Below, piece after piece: positions 25,370 through 40,479 of a stretch of 64,000 nucleotides of DNA. The DNA is from Nissolia schottii (Eukaryota > Streptophyta > Magnoliopsida > Fabales > Fabaceae), in assembly GCA_003254905.1 (NCBI GenBank), contig QANU01107820.1, positions 65,420 to 129,419 on the forward strand, read 5' to 3'. Under the pieces are notes generated by a model that worked only from the letters and a program-made list of their open reading frames with translations, had not been told where the DNA came from and did not search any database. Numbering within the stretch: position 1 is the stretch's first letter; every line of letters begins with the position of its first letter. A program made the position numbers and the translations under genes.

Positions 25370-26250
25370 AAGTGGAACCGTCAACGCACTAGGACCTCCA
25401 CTCACTTGGAATGTTGTGGAACTGAGGAGCACTGGCATTGGGAACTTTAAGCAGCTTAGTGTTGGCACTTGTAAAGGCCAACAGAAACCACACCATCAAA
25501 AACCCATAAGAAAAACATAATTGTAGGCTCTGCGGTAGTGGTCTGGTATTGCCACTGCGTCGATGGACCACCATAGGGCCACCACTACCAAAGTAGCAGC
25601 GCCGTGGCCTACTACCTTAGGCCATCCTTAAAAGGACTGGTTACCTACCCAAGACGAAGACTTCGTGTCTTCACAAGGGAGAGAGGAAGAAATTGAGCAA
25701 GAACTCTATACTAAAGAGGAGAAGAGTCTGAAGCTCTGAGCAAGTAAAAAGGGGAGCTTTATTTATAGGCGGAGAAGTGGCCAAATGGGAAGGGCAAGCC
25801 AGGCCCTCTTCTGGCCCAAGGGGTATAGATTAGGGTTGGCGCTTAAGCGCCTAGCTGGAGCGTCGTAGACGCACTACAATGTGTAACTCGGGCCCTTGCT
25901 AAGGGATCTTCATCGCAGGCCATTAAAACCTACCCTATGTGAAGACGTTACGTCAAGAAGAAGAAAGAAAATTAGCGAGAAACTTTGCACTAAAGAGGGG
26001 AAGAGTCTGAAGCTCTAAGTGAGTTAAAAGAGGGGAGGGGAGAGCTCTATTTATAGGCGGAGAGGTGGCTAAAAGGAAGGGTCAGAGCCTCTTCTAACCC
26101 AAGAGGCATGAATTAGGGTTTTGATCACCAACAGAGCGTTGGAGTGCCTCAGTGTTTTTGACGCGCTAGAGTGCATTTGGGACACTACAACACGTCTCCA
26201 AAACCAAACTGGGTCCTTGTGACTTGGGTTATCACAAGTGCTATGGTGGG
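25370..26250 (-). repeat. LTR-like family, inverted relative to 3300-4110, with internal duplication
   Basis: Read on the minus strand, 25760-25540 repeats the landmark order seen at 3600-3740: CTCTGAGCGAG-like leader, TTGTGAAGACACGAAG, GGATGGCCTAAGGTAGTAGG and GCTACTTTGGTAGTGGTGG. A second, partial copy lies at 25930-26130; the blocks GAAGAGTCTGAAGCTCT and CTCTATTTATAGGCGGAGA occur in both, so the LTR is itself partly duplicated in tandem. TATTTATAGG is the inverted TATA region. Confidence 0.55.
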
Positions 26251-26289
26251 TCGTGTGGTATGACCATAGTATCGTAGGTAGCTCCTCTG

Positions 26290-26640
26290 CTCAGATTCCC
26301 TTGTGTTGATTCCGAAAGTCAATAATCTTGACTATGTCACAATTTTGCCCCATATCTTTATGTAATATGATGCATAAAGTGATTAGCAAGACCCTTGCTA
26401 ACCGGCTTAAAAGTTTGTTACCATCTCTAATTTCAAAATCTCAAAAGTGTGTTTGGGCATAATTGTCTTATCACATATAATGTCCTTATAGCCTACGAGC
26501 TTACCCATGCTCTAAAAAAAAACGAGAGAATTGGAAAAAAGGGGGTACACTGCTATGAATTTGGATACAAGCAAGGCTTATGATAGGGTGGAATGGAGTT
26601 TCATTTCCATTCGACTATCACAATCCATCAATGCCATGCT
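26290..26640 (+). pseudogene. L1-type LINE reverse transcriptase fragment
   Basis: Plus-strand translation gives [20 protein letters not shown] and [14 protein letters not shown]. After frameshifts, ALKKNERIGKKG-like and MNLDTSKAYDRVEW follow. These are the well-conserved RT blocks of plant L1 elements (ISLCNVxYKxxSKxLANRL... and the SKAYDRVEW palm motif around the first catalytic Asp). Multiple stops and shifts mark it as dead. Confidence 0.8.
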
Positions 26641-27243
26641 CTTCGCTTAATTGTACTACAGTTGCTTGGGATGGATGCCAAAGTTGTTCTTTTCTGTCCT
26701 TTTTCCCCATCTGCGTTACATTCATCAAATGAAAATAAGAAGCAACCTAACAAGGTTAAATCTCACGAACATATTAGCCAGGACAGGAATACATAATCAA
26801 GCAACCACCAGCTCAGTGTAGCTTAACTGGTATTCCCTTTGGTGGAGGTCTCCTTCACATTCAAAAGGGCCCCTTAAAATCAATTTTTAAAAAAATAAAA
26901 TAAAATTCACCGGCACACACTAAACCCAGAGTAAAAATAAGAAACATTTTGATTGCAATCTCTATCCAAATCCACAAATTTTGATTCTCTAACCAAATTG
27001 ACCCCACTTATAACGAAAAAGTTTCCAGATTTGTTCCCAGTCAGAAATAGTATGTTATACTGATCATCATCAAATTAAATACTTAGGAAACGACACAAAC
27101 ACAATAATAAAAAAGAAAAAACCCTTCGACAAACAAAGAAACAGCTGATTAATATACAACAATCATTCACCCATTCACCGTACATAGATACAATACATAC
27201 GGATACGGATAGCGTAATTCCTACGATACGGTGGGAGGATGAA
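26641..27243. other. Intergenic
   Basis: No gene recognised. AGCTCAGTGTAGCTTAACTG near 26811 is faintly tRNA-like but does not fold into a tRNA. Confidence 0.4.
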
Positions 27244-27441
27244 TCAATCGGAATGTGAACGATCGTAGCCAAGGTAGGACCAAAACGAGAGAGCCAAGCG
27301 GCGAAGGGGCTGGAGAGGGAGGCAGAAGAGGAGGTTCAAAACGACGTCGCTGCGGAGCCTCTCCGGGTTGCACGCTATGTACTGGCAGAGGTTCGCTGAC
27401 ACGTGTGCCACCCTCATCGCCACACTGCTGTTCAACACCAT
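27244..27441 (-). CDS. Small 65-aa protein, unknown function
   Basis: Single-exon minus-strand frame starting MVLNSSVAMRVAHVSANLCQ and ending SYLGYDRSHSD. Most third codon positions are G or C in an AT-rich neighbourhood, and the peptide has a plausible hydrophobic, arginine-punctuated second half (LRSDVVLNLLFCLPLQPLRR). That composition favours real coding over the overlapping 126-aa frame on the same strand. I do not recognise a named family; a short membrane-associated plant protein is a guess. Confidence 0.5.
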   Translation of the reverse strand: MVLNSSVAMRVAHVSANLCQYIACNPERLRSDVVLNLLFCLPLQPLRRLALSFWSYLGYDRSHSD

Positions 27442-27619
27442 CGAGATCCCCTTTCGATCTTGCTCCCAGGTTCCTTAATACGTCGTCGTTTTCTCCTTCA
27501 TTCTTTTGCTTTGGTACTTTCTCCCTCTTCGTTCGTTCACCCTTGTCCTTGATGGGTTGGTACGTTGTTTTCGGTGGAAGTGAGATAGATATCACTGGCA
27601 CAGTGGTAGATGCGTGTTG

Positions 27620-28264
27620 AATTGGTACTTCCTAACCAACTAATCACAAAGAAGTGAAATTAAGAATCACAATAGCAACACTACCAAAGTGTTGGTAAAA
27701 GCTCTATTTTCAACTTTTCAGACAATTGGTTGGGTAAGCGTTTATTGGAAATGTCAAGTTTGGAAACTATTAAATGGAAATTGATGCCCGATTTGGTTGC
27801 TTTGGGGTTGGACTTGGCTTTTTGAATCAGATGCCCGTCAGATAAGAATTGAGAACCATATAGATAAGCTTCTCTCTTTTTTTTTTCCTTGGAAATAAAA
27901 ATGTCTGGCTACACGTACACTAAAAAATATATACCATACATATACCATATACTTATATACATAAAGTTTGTATTTTAATGCATGTAATGTTTGTGCACTT
28001 AATTAAGTATAATTGATAATATCATCTATAAATTTGTAATATTTGTGCACTTATAAGAATAAAGTTTATACATTATTAATGGTATATATAATAATGATGT
28101 ATGTATGAGTGTATAAAATTAGGTGTACATATAGTATTTTTGGAGAAAAAAAATACAATTTCGATCATGTAGATTTTCGATCAAATTCGTCTATGTAAAT
28201 TGTAAATATATTTCAGCTAAAATAGTTATAAGGAGGACTTAAAGAAATTAATGGAGCAAACCGG
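27620..28264. other. AT-rich intergenic
   Basis: Nothing recognisable. Repeated TATAT/ATACATAT tracts lie near 27930-28130. Confidence 0.5.
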
Positions 28265-29430
28265 CAAATTAGTAATTGATAAAATAGGTCAAATAACTCC
28301 TCAAAATTTTAAATGGTTCAAATTTGTACTTAACGTTGACAAATGTTAATCAAGTTAGATTTTGATGTTAACTTTCCATTCGACTCCACTAACAATTATT
28401 GACATGCCATGTTAGCATGATTATATGAATGCTTACGTTACATGTTATTCGTCAAATTAGTTTATGAATTTTTTAAATTTGTCAATTTTGTTCTTGAAGT
28501 TTTTAAAATTCATCAATATTGTTTCTATGATATTCAAATTACATCAAATTAGTTATTACCCCTGAATTAACCCATATCCCCAAAATTAAAATCCTTACTA
28601 ACCTAATTAACATCTAATCACTAAATTAAAGACTAATTAAAACACATAATTAACATACTCAATTAACAAAATAATTATTCATCACATTCGTTCCAAATAT
28701 TATTTATCTTTTTCTACTCAATGCATTCATTTTTTGTTTATACAAAATATTTTCTATTATGGACTTTAATTTATGTTCCACATCAGACAGACCAAATTAC
28801 ACAAACCACCATTAAAATTTGTTAAAATTGCACTCTACTCTAAATTATGTGCAAAGTTACACTTCACCCTAATTTTCCATAACGACTAATCACTAATGAC
28901 CGATTAAGGTTTTATTTTGAAATGTTTTTCTCTTCACCCCACCTCAATTTTCTATTGTGGACTGTCTGATAATTAATGTCTCAAATAGAAAGTATTTTAA
29001 TTAGTATTAATTAGTTAAAAAGTATTTTAATTAGTATTAATTAGTTAATTAGTTTTAGTTAGGTGATTGGAGGTTAATTAGATTAGTTAGGGTTTTAATT
29101 TGGGGAATATGTAGTCAATTCGGATCAATGACTAATTTGATGTAATTTTAATATCATAGGAGCAGTATTGATAGATTTCAAAAATCTTAGGGACGAAATT
29201 GATGGATTTCAAAAATTTTAGGAACTAATTTGATACATAACAAGTCACAGAAGCATTTATGTTGTCATGCCACGTGGCACTTAACTCACCATGTTGACGA
29301 TCGTTAATGGGTTGGATGGAGAGTTAACGTCAGTGACTAATTAATTGATGTTTGCCAATGTTGAAGATAAATTTAAATGATTTAAAATTGAGAATTGATT
29401 TGACCGATTTTATAGGACCAATTTGTAAGT
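28265..29430. mobile_element. Foldback element with ~370-390-bp inverted arms
   Basis: The left arm 28265-28640 and the right arm about 29040-29430 are diverged inverted copies. Paired blocks include GGTCAAAT..CTC, GTTAACTTTCCAT / GTTAACTCTCCAT, TTCAAATTACATCAAATTAG / TTAAAATTACATCAAATTAG, CCCCAAAATTAAAATCCTTA / CCCCAAATTAAAACCCTAAC and AACATCTAATCAC. The 400-bp middle is AT-rich with no coding frame. It looks like an old MULE- or foldback-type transposon. Confidence 0.65.
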
Positions 29431-30239
29431 TTACTCAAAATTAATGTGTTCGACATTTGTCAGCCTTAAATTTTTTTAAGGGAAAAATAAGTAAAAATTT
29501 ATAGGAATGAGATTGGTTTTTTTTTTTTTTTTTTTCGTTTGTGTTTTTATCAACACTTTCAAGATCTTTAAACAAAAGTAAAAGAAAAATGGTAAAAAGC
29601 ATTCACCCGCTTCAAGTTTGTGAAAATAACAACAAATCTCAATCTTCTCCAAAAATCACATCTCATCACATTGCCACTCACACCATGTAAAATCACATTC
29701 TTTTTATTACAAAGAATACAATTTTTTTATAAGGCCCAAATACCCAAAAAAAAATGTCTAAATACTCTCAAAATAATGAACAAAAAATTTGAAAAAAAAA
29801 ATTCTCTATTAATTGGTGACTTTGTCAACCAAGTCGACTTGAGACGAGTCACCTCATTTAAAACTATACAACTCGACTAATTCGACTTGCCATTGAATTA
29901 GTTGGATGGATAAGTTTATCTGAAAAATATAATTAGAATCGGTCAACATGCATCCCTAAGCATCATAATGTTGAGCAGATTACATGCCATAATCACCTTT
30001 TATGTGCACATGAAATTCTCAATTATCAGATAGGGATATGCATAAGCCACATCCTTTGTAATTTAAATTGCCTAGGACGATGAAGATTAACAATAATGGC
30101 ATACAAAGACAATTATCATATCATACATTTGAAAAAAAAATTAGATAAGTAGAGCAACATTTTATTTAAGGGACACTCTAAGATGAGATAAGAAGAACAA
30201 CATGAAAACATTTTGACACTTCATTACATCTCGCACACT
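29431..30239. other. Intergenic
   Basis: T-run at 29517-29535; otherwise no structure or gene that I can support. Confidence 0.5.
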
Positions 30240-31030
30240 TTCATCACGCCAACCTAACCCAACTCTAGTGGAAGAGTCAATAAAAGAGTTAAATGGAAAG
30301 TTAAAACTATGGAGAAAAGTGCTGGAAACACACGGTCTTTGTATAAGTAGAAGTAAGACCGAATATATAAAACACAGATTTAGCAAGAGACTTACAAGTC
30401 CAAATGTAGAATCTTATACAACATGTCACAAGGTTCAAGTATCTTAACTCCATTATCTAAAATGGTGGAGAGATAGAGAGTGATGTTAATCATGGATCCT
30501 ATGTGATAGAAAAGTAGGAGCACAACTTAAGTGCATAGAGAGTTATGTGTGATAGAAAAATGTTACTCAAGCTTAAGGAAAGATTTTACCACATAACTGT
30601 AAAACCAGTAATGTTATACAAGACTAAGTGTTGGACAGTGAAAAGCCAATAGGAGAATAAACTCAATGTTGCAGAAATGAGGATGTTGAATTGGATGAGT
30701 AGATACACTAGACAAGATAGGATTATGAATGATTACATTAGGAAAAAGGTCAATATAGCACCTATAGTAGAAAAGATGATAAAAACTCATCTTAGGTGGT
30801 TTGGACATGTAACAAGAAAACCAATAAAAGCCCTAAGTAAGAAGTGTAGATCAAATGCCGAGTAACTCATTAGTTAGAGGTAGGGAAAGACCTAGAAAAA
30901 CTATAAAGAAAACTATTAGAAAAAATTTAGAAGTTAATGATCTACATGAAAACATGGTCCTTGGTAAGACATTATGGCGTCACTTGATCCATGTAACCAA
31001 CCTCACATAGCGAGAAAAGGCTCAATAATT
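30240..31030 (+). pseudogene. RTE-type LINE reverse transcriptase C-terminus, decayed
   Basis: Plus-strand pieces read ELNGKLKLWRKVLETHGLCI and SRSKTEYI, then LYKTKCWTVKSQ, NKLNVAEMRMLNWMSRYTRQ, DRIMNDYIRKKVNIAPIVEK and LRWFGHVTRKP, followed by a GRGRPRKT-like block and KTLWRHLIHVTNLT. This order is diagnostic of the C-terminal part of plant RTE-clade LINE polyproteins. Stops and shifts are frequent. It ends about 200 bp from the stop codon of the APS kinase gene. Confidence 0.85.
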
Positions 31031-31237
31031 GTTGTTGGTATTTGAATTTTCATTTTGGTCCTAGAAGTGAAAAATGTTCACTTATAATGGAGCTCATAAT
31101 AAGTGTGTCCCACTAGAAAACTAAACTAGCATGATGGGCATTGGACAGAAACCAAAATTCTCGACAAGTGGCACCAAAAAGTGGTTTTCACCTATTAAAT
31201 ATTTTATCAATCAATAGATACAACTGTATTTATATCC

Positions 31238-35163
<3,926 letters not shown>

Positions 35164-36600
35164 TGCAAACAACTCCCCTAGTCTTCTCTATGGATAACTA
35201 TTAATCTAATAATTGCATTTCATGGAGTACTGCTGCATCAAAACAAAAGAAGATAGGATCTTAGAGTAGAAGAGCGTGACTATAAGACAAGTCAGACAAC
35301 TATGCTAAGAGATAGTAAATGCTTCGTCATGGAAAGCATTACGTAGTGGCTTACGTACTAGAAAGTTGAAAGCATGACTAAGTACACCAATTTTAGATAG
35401 TGGACTTAGAATCTCATCACACCCATTTTTTATTTTTCTTTTTCTGGTGTCAATGAAGACATATGAACAGTATGATAAAAAAAGTGTCTACATACATTGT
35501 ACTTACTAAAGCTTTCCATTAAGATTATGATGACATCTTAAAGGGGGTAAAAAGAAATAAAAAGAAAAATAGTGGACTTAAAATACACAGCAAAATCCAC
35601 ACTCAAGTTTCAAATGGCTTCTTCCTTGAACCAGATTCGCAGCAATAACTTGTTGGATCCCTTTTACTTTCTTTTATATAATATGTTTGTGTGTGTGTGT
35701 ATATATATACACATACAATTCATGCCAATTCTGCAAGCAACTAAATCAATGATCAAATTAGTTGTGGATGAGGCCCAATACCCATTATTCCCATCAAGAC
35801 CCCTCTACTTTCTGTATAGAAAAACTAAAGTATATACTGTTGGATACCACAAGAGCCTCATATTTGAAACTTGTACGCTACACATCCCATAATTGAATTC
35901 CATGTCACTTTCAAGTGATAAAAAAAGCCACATTTCTCCAAAAATACACATTATCAATTCAATTAGTGCACCTCTCTACCAACTCATTTCCCCCTAAAAA
36001 AATCTGATGATCCCATTCCCATAACAAGAATCAAACGAGTCCCTACCCAATTAAAAATTTTGTCTTTTTCGTTTCTCTCTAGAAACATCAAAATGCCAAG
36101 TTATTAAAGGCACGTTTCCATGTCATTTGATCACATACTCTATTGTGGCAGGAATATCATAAAGATCAAGCACATAACCGCAACCCGTTAAGCAAAAAAA
36201 AAAAAAAAATTTAAAGGGAAAAAAAAATTATTATTATTATTTGAGGGGGGAAAAAAGAGACAGAGAGAAAAGAGAATGAGAGTGAGTACCAGGAAGAAAG
36301 TTGGGTGTCTGAATCTCAGAGCTATGGTAGGTGATATGAGGTCACCCTCCCATTCTGAGTTTGTGATCAAAATAGACAAAGGATGGAAGAAAATAAAAGG
36401 GTGGTGGGTGTGGAGAGTGTTATGTGATGGAAAGGGAAATGAACCGAAGAGAAAGCGAAGGCGAAGGCGAAGGCATAGGAGTAATGAATCATTACTCCTA
36501 ATGAAAGGCATATAGATTATAGGCATTTGAAGGAGTTTCATGTCTTTATTAGGAGGGTCTCTCTCTGTTTTGGTTAATTGGTTTCTAGGAAACTAACGAA
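35164..36600 (-). promoter_or_regulatory. Leader/promoter region of the APS kinase gene
   Basis: Upstream of the ATG in minus-strand sense. A candidate non-coding first exon ends at CTTCCTG before GTACTC (about 36289) and could splice to an AG shortly before the ATG at 35163. The stretch also has a pyrimidine-rich tract and a (TG)(TA) microsatellite at 35688-35715. The leader intron is inferred, not proven. Confidence 0.35.
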
Positions 36601-37640
36601 GGAAGGAATCTAGACACTCGCGCCCTTTTCTCTTTTGATTATTTATATTAACTAAAAGGCATAATTTTATTTTACTTGGAGAAAGTTTATCTGTCTAAAT
36701 CATTTTTACTAAATTTTATTAAAACTTTTTTAATTTAAATTTACAATTTTACTAAACTTACTCTATTTAATCCCACTAAATCTTTTTAAATTTAAAATTA
36801 ATATTTTCTTACTTTTAACATTTAATAATATAGAAAATTAAATAATTTATATAAAAAAATAAGATCAACAAAATTTAAAATAATTTATACGCATAACACA
36901 AAGACTAAACTAATTAGTGATTAACTATAGTGATTTATGATTAGTGATTAGTGATTGTCTATGTATCATTTGTTTGTGCTAGTTGTTCTTTGCATGTTCC
37001 CTCCTACCAAGTCTTAACCTTTCCTTCTTTCCAATGACCTCGTACTGCTCATCACTAGTCTGTCTCTGCATTTATTCAGGAATGGGACCTAACCCATCAA
37101 ACTTTTGGGGGGGTGTTTGTTTGTTTGCCAACAAGAAATGAATCATTTCAATTGAATTTCTTGTTCTGTATCATCTCTTATCATTAACTAATGAGATGAA
37201 CCTCATGCATGACATAAAAAGCAAAGAAATTGGCAGTAAAAGATAAGCTTGCTTATGCACTCGAAGACCTAACCCACTCGACTCAACAAAACTGACTTCA
37301 AATCGATCGAGTCAAGTTTGGATAATTTGGGTGGGTGACCCGACTTGACTTGAATGGACATTAGTGAGTCGAGTTGGGTCAAGTAATCGGCCACCCGTTT
37401 TCACAACAAAAAAGTTTCCCCAATTCAAAACCCTAGGGTTTCAAAAAAACATAATTAAAAGGAATGGGAGAGGGAAGGACTCACCACAAACAAGAATCCC
37501 ATGGAGGTGAAGATGGCAGTGGTTGGAGCTCGTTATGTGACAGTAAGAGGGGAGAGTGAGTGGCGAAGAGGAGAATTGAGAGGAGAGAGTGGGTGAGAGA
37601 TGAGAGGGGAAATAGGTCTGTGGATGTAGGTTTCCCTATT
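36601..37640. other. Intergenic with hAT-like degenerate repeat
   Basis: At 37250-37410, repeated ACCCGACTTGACT / GAGTCGAGTTGGGTC motifs resemble the scattered sub-terminal repeats of short hAT elements, but termini were not found. The rest is AT-rich with no gene. Confidence 0.35.
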
Positions 37641-38014
37641 TGTTCTAAGTGTCTAATACAATATGTTTTAATGATGACAAATATAATGCAAAATGATGCT
37701 ATATGCTAAATGGAATATATTAGATATTGTATGATTGAACTTGATAGTATCATATAACTTACATATCATACAATGATACATGAAAAAATCCTTTATAGAA
37801 CTTATCCAATAGCTATTTTTATGTTTCTTGATGGATTAACTTTGAATATGTTTCTATATGAATAAATATATGGATGAATATATGTCAAGTACTATACTCT
37901 TAGAATGCATGCATGTAAGGCAAATAATATTATTGGATAATTATAATGATTTGATTTGTGCCTAATGCATTGATTAAATTATACATGCATATTAAAATAT
38001 TGGGACATTATTAG

Positions 38015-38052
<38 letters not shown>

Positions 38053-39463
38053 TCTCATGATGTTCAAAGTCAAAAAGACAGAGAACAAAATGTTCATCCC
38101 ATGGAGAACATGGTAATGACATAGAATGAGGAAGGATGAAGAATACTAAGTCCAAGCAAACTCTCAAAAGGTTATAGTCTTTTAGGACTTATTATTGTCA
38201 AAGAAAATTGATATATCTCTCTTAGCTCTTAAATTGATTTGAAATATTTCTCTTGAAATGATCAAAAAGGCTAAAATCTATTTGGAACAAAGGTTTTTAA
38301 ACAAATCTCTTGAGAAAACATACTTGAAATGTTTTATTAATCCTTCAAAAGAGATTTCATTCAAATGATCTTTTTATAAATCAATTGAAGTCTTTGGAAA
38401 TTCAATAATACATTATTTTGGGCTCCAAAGAAGTTTCATTCGAATGAATATTAAGGTCATTCAAATGACACAAATTAGGGTAGAGTCATTAGAATGATTA
38501 TCAGAGTCATCAAAATGACCATTAGAGTCATTTGAATGACTTCACTAAAAACAGTAAAAAAAATCTCAATTATTGCTGAGTCATTTGGATGACCAAAGCC
38601 AGTCATTCGAATGAATATCGGTCAGAAGTCTACAATGGCTATTTTCTCAACAAACAGATTTTCGAAAAAAGTGGGTAACGATTAGTATATTTTCTAACAC
38701 TATAAATACCCATTAAACTCATATTTCTAACGTGTCAATTCCACTCCTATCATTCTTATACTTCATACTATCAATGGTTTTATATTTTCTATCATTATAA
38801 GTGCAAAGAGAGATATTAACAATACTCTTGTTAGCGCTTCAACTTATATTATCCTTTCTTCTAGAGAGTTTATCTTCACACCGAAAATTGTGCTTCAATT
38901 TGTATTATCCATTCTTTGAGAGAGTTTATTTTTTTTACACACAAATTTTATACACTTGTAAAGAGGGTGATGCATCCCTCTAGTTAAATTAGGATGTGGT
39001 GTCCCTAAGATTGATTTCTTGAGGCTCAAACACAAAGGTGGGGGATCTTAGATGGGAAGAGTGCTCTTGGATATAAAGGCTTTTCAACCATCTAAGTTAG
39101 AAACTTGATGATAGTGAAAATAGTTTTGAGCAAGTTGGGGACTGCACATAGATCACAAGGGTAATTGAAATAGGATAAATCACTATTTGCAATCTCTCTA
39201 ACTCTATTTCTTTATTTATTGCAAACTTATCTTATTGTCTTGAATATTTGAGTGTTGCAAACACTATAAATTTGTTGTTAATTGTTTATAAGTTGCTCTA
39301 TTAATTTTATTGTTCATTAAATATATATTTGTACAAGCTTATAGTTATATTTTTTTTATTGATAAATTTCACTGCATATTAACTTTGATTGCATGAAAAT
39401 GTAAAATTTGTCAATGTTGGAATAATTTCTTAAACACCCAATTTGTCAATGTCAAGTCTAACA
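37641..39463 (+). mobile_element. Long LTR (about 1.8 kb) of a SIRE/Maximus-like Ty1-copia element
   Basis: Begins TGTTCTAAGTGTCTAATACA and ends GTCAAGTCTAACA, so it has the TGTT...AACA termini of an LTR. Two bases later comes TGGTATCAGA, the Ty1-copia primer binding site. Length and style (TTTTAATGATGACAAATATA near the start, ATTTGTCAATGTCAAGTC at the end) match the SIRE/Maximus lineage, from memory. It contains a block of TCATTCGAATGA-like palindromes (38425-38620) and a (TA)n tract at 38021-38046. Confidence 0.75.
38021..38046. repeat. (TA)n microsatellite
   Basis: Uninterrupted TA dinucleotides inside the LTR. Confidence 0.95.
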
Positions 39464-39465
39464 AG

Positions 39466-39477
39466 TGGTATCAGAAT
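39466..39477 (+). other. Primer binding site of the copia element
   Basis: TGGTATCAGAAT is complementary to the 3' end of initiator tRNA-Met over most of its length (consensus TGGTATCAGAGC), placed 2 bp after the LTR. Confidence 0.75.
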
Positions 39478-39549
39478 TTCGAGCCCTAGTAAAAGTTTAA
39501 CCGCATAGAGTTTAAAGATCCTTATTGTTGGCAACCTCCTAAGAATATT

Positions 39550-39880
39550 AAAATGAATGAGTTTGATTTTTTTTTTTTAAAACCACAATTTTTGATGATG
39601 AATATTTTGTGCTTTGGAAATCTAGAATGAAAATTTATATGGAAGCCATTGATATTGACTTGTGAGATGTGTTTGATGGATTTACTTACAAAACTCAATA
39701 TGAATGGAGTGTCTTTGATGATAAACAATTTTCCTTGAACATTAGAACAATGCATATTTTGAGAAGTTGCATAAGTGATGATATTTATGATTGCATTAAA
39801 GATTGCTCTAGTGCCAAAATTATTTGGGATACTCTCAATGCTCTATCCTTTATCAATGATGATTTTGTGTTCTGATTGAG
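39550..39880 (+). pseudogene. Ty1-copia gag (UBN2-type) fragment
   Basis: Translation gives TTIFDDEYFVLWKSRMKIYM, then DGFTYKTQYEWSVFDDKQFS, LNIRTMHILRSCISDDIYDC and IKDCSSAKIIWDTLNAL. The W-K-R-M core, W...D..., LN...M.IL..C...D and C..AK.IWDTL spacing is the copia gag N-terminal domain. A T-run insertion near 39571 and an in-frame stop (DL*DVF) disable it. No protease, integrase or RT follows, so the element was truncated. Confidence 0.75.
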
Positions 39881-40479
39881 AGCTAGCAAGTATTTGTTTT
39901 CTTTTTTATGATTTAGAATTTAACATTTGTGATTTGGATATTTGTAATTTGAAATTGGATATTTGTTGTTTGGATCATAGTTATTGATCACGGATAACAA
40001 CGTGAAGTGACTAACCAAAAAATGTTACAGTAGGATAGCGGAAGCGGGATGACCACTATTTGAATTAATATATATATATATATATATATATAATAATAAT
40101 GTACAATTTATATACCATACATATATATGTTCATTAATTCAAAGTCAATATCATAATTCATATTCTAAAAGTAACTTCCCCAAACCATCAATCTAATATT
40201 GTAATGGATAAAAAGAAGTTACTACAATAAATAACTTGTCATCCTAATTCAAATTTTAAGCCTTTAAAAACTAACAAAAAAACAAATATTCAAATTCATC
40301 AAATCCTATTTCAAATTTTAAGTCTCTAGAGACTAACAAATAACAAATATTCCACTCTATCTCCATCATTCATCGTTATCATCATCCATCCCATTGTTCT
40401 CTTCATCAATTTTTTCAATGTCACATCTAAAGAACCCCTTCTCCTAGTCACTCATAACCAGATCCTTCTTCTTGAACAA
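39881..40479. other. Unassigned; probable flank of hAT remnant
   Basis: Includes (TA)n at 40068-40093. No gene. It may hold the 3' end of the hAT element whose transposase remnant follows. Confidence 0.4.

Noticed and set aside
26811..26860. tRNA-like stretch AGCTCAGTGTAGCTTAACTG
   Set aside because: No cloverleaf, anticodon stem or matching acceptor arms could be drawn; not called as a tRNA or SINE.
27221..27601. 126-aa minus-strand frame
   Set aside because: It overlaps the GC3-biased 65-aa frame in another phase and has low-complexity Pro/Arg composition; judged a shadow.
30677..30865. 62-aa plus-strand frame considered as a gene
   Set aside because: It is the best-preserved piece of the RTE-type LINE C-terminus, with stops before and after.
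36276..36515. 79-aa plus-strand frame with a KRKRRRRRRH run
   Set aside because: It is the antisense of a CTTCGC repeat in the presumed APS kinase leader; no homologue recognised.
36188..36541. 117-aa minus-strand frame upstream of the APS kinase gene, considered as a transit-peptide exon
   Set aside because: The composition does not resemble a transit peptide, the frame runs through the likely donor at 36288, and the kinase already begins like APK3. Kept only as a possible leader exon.
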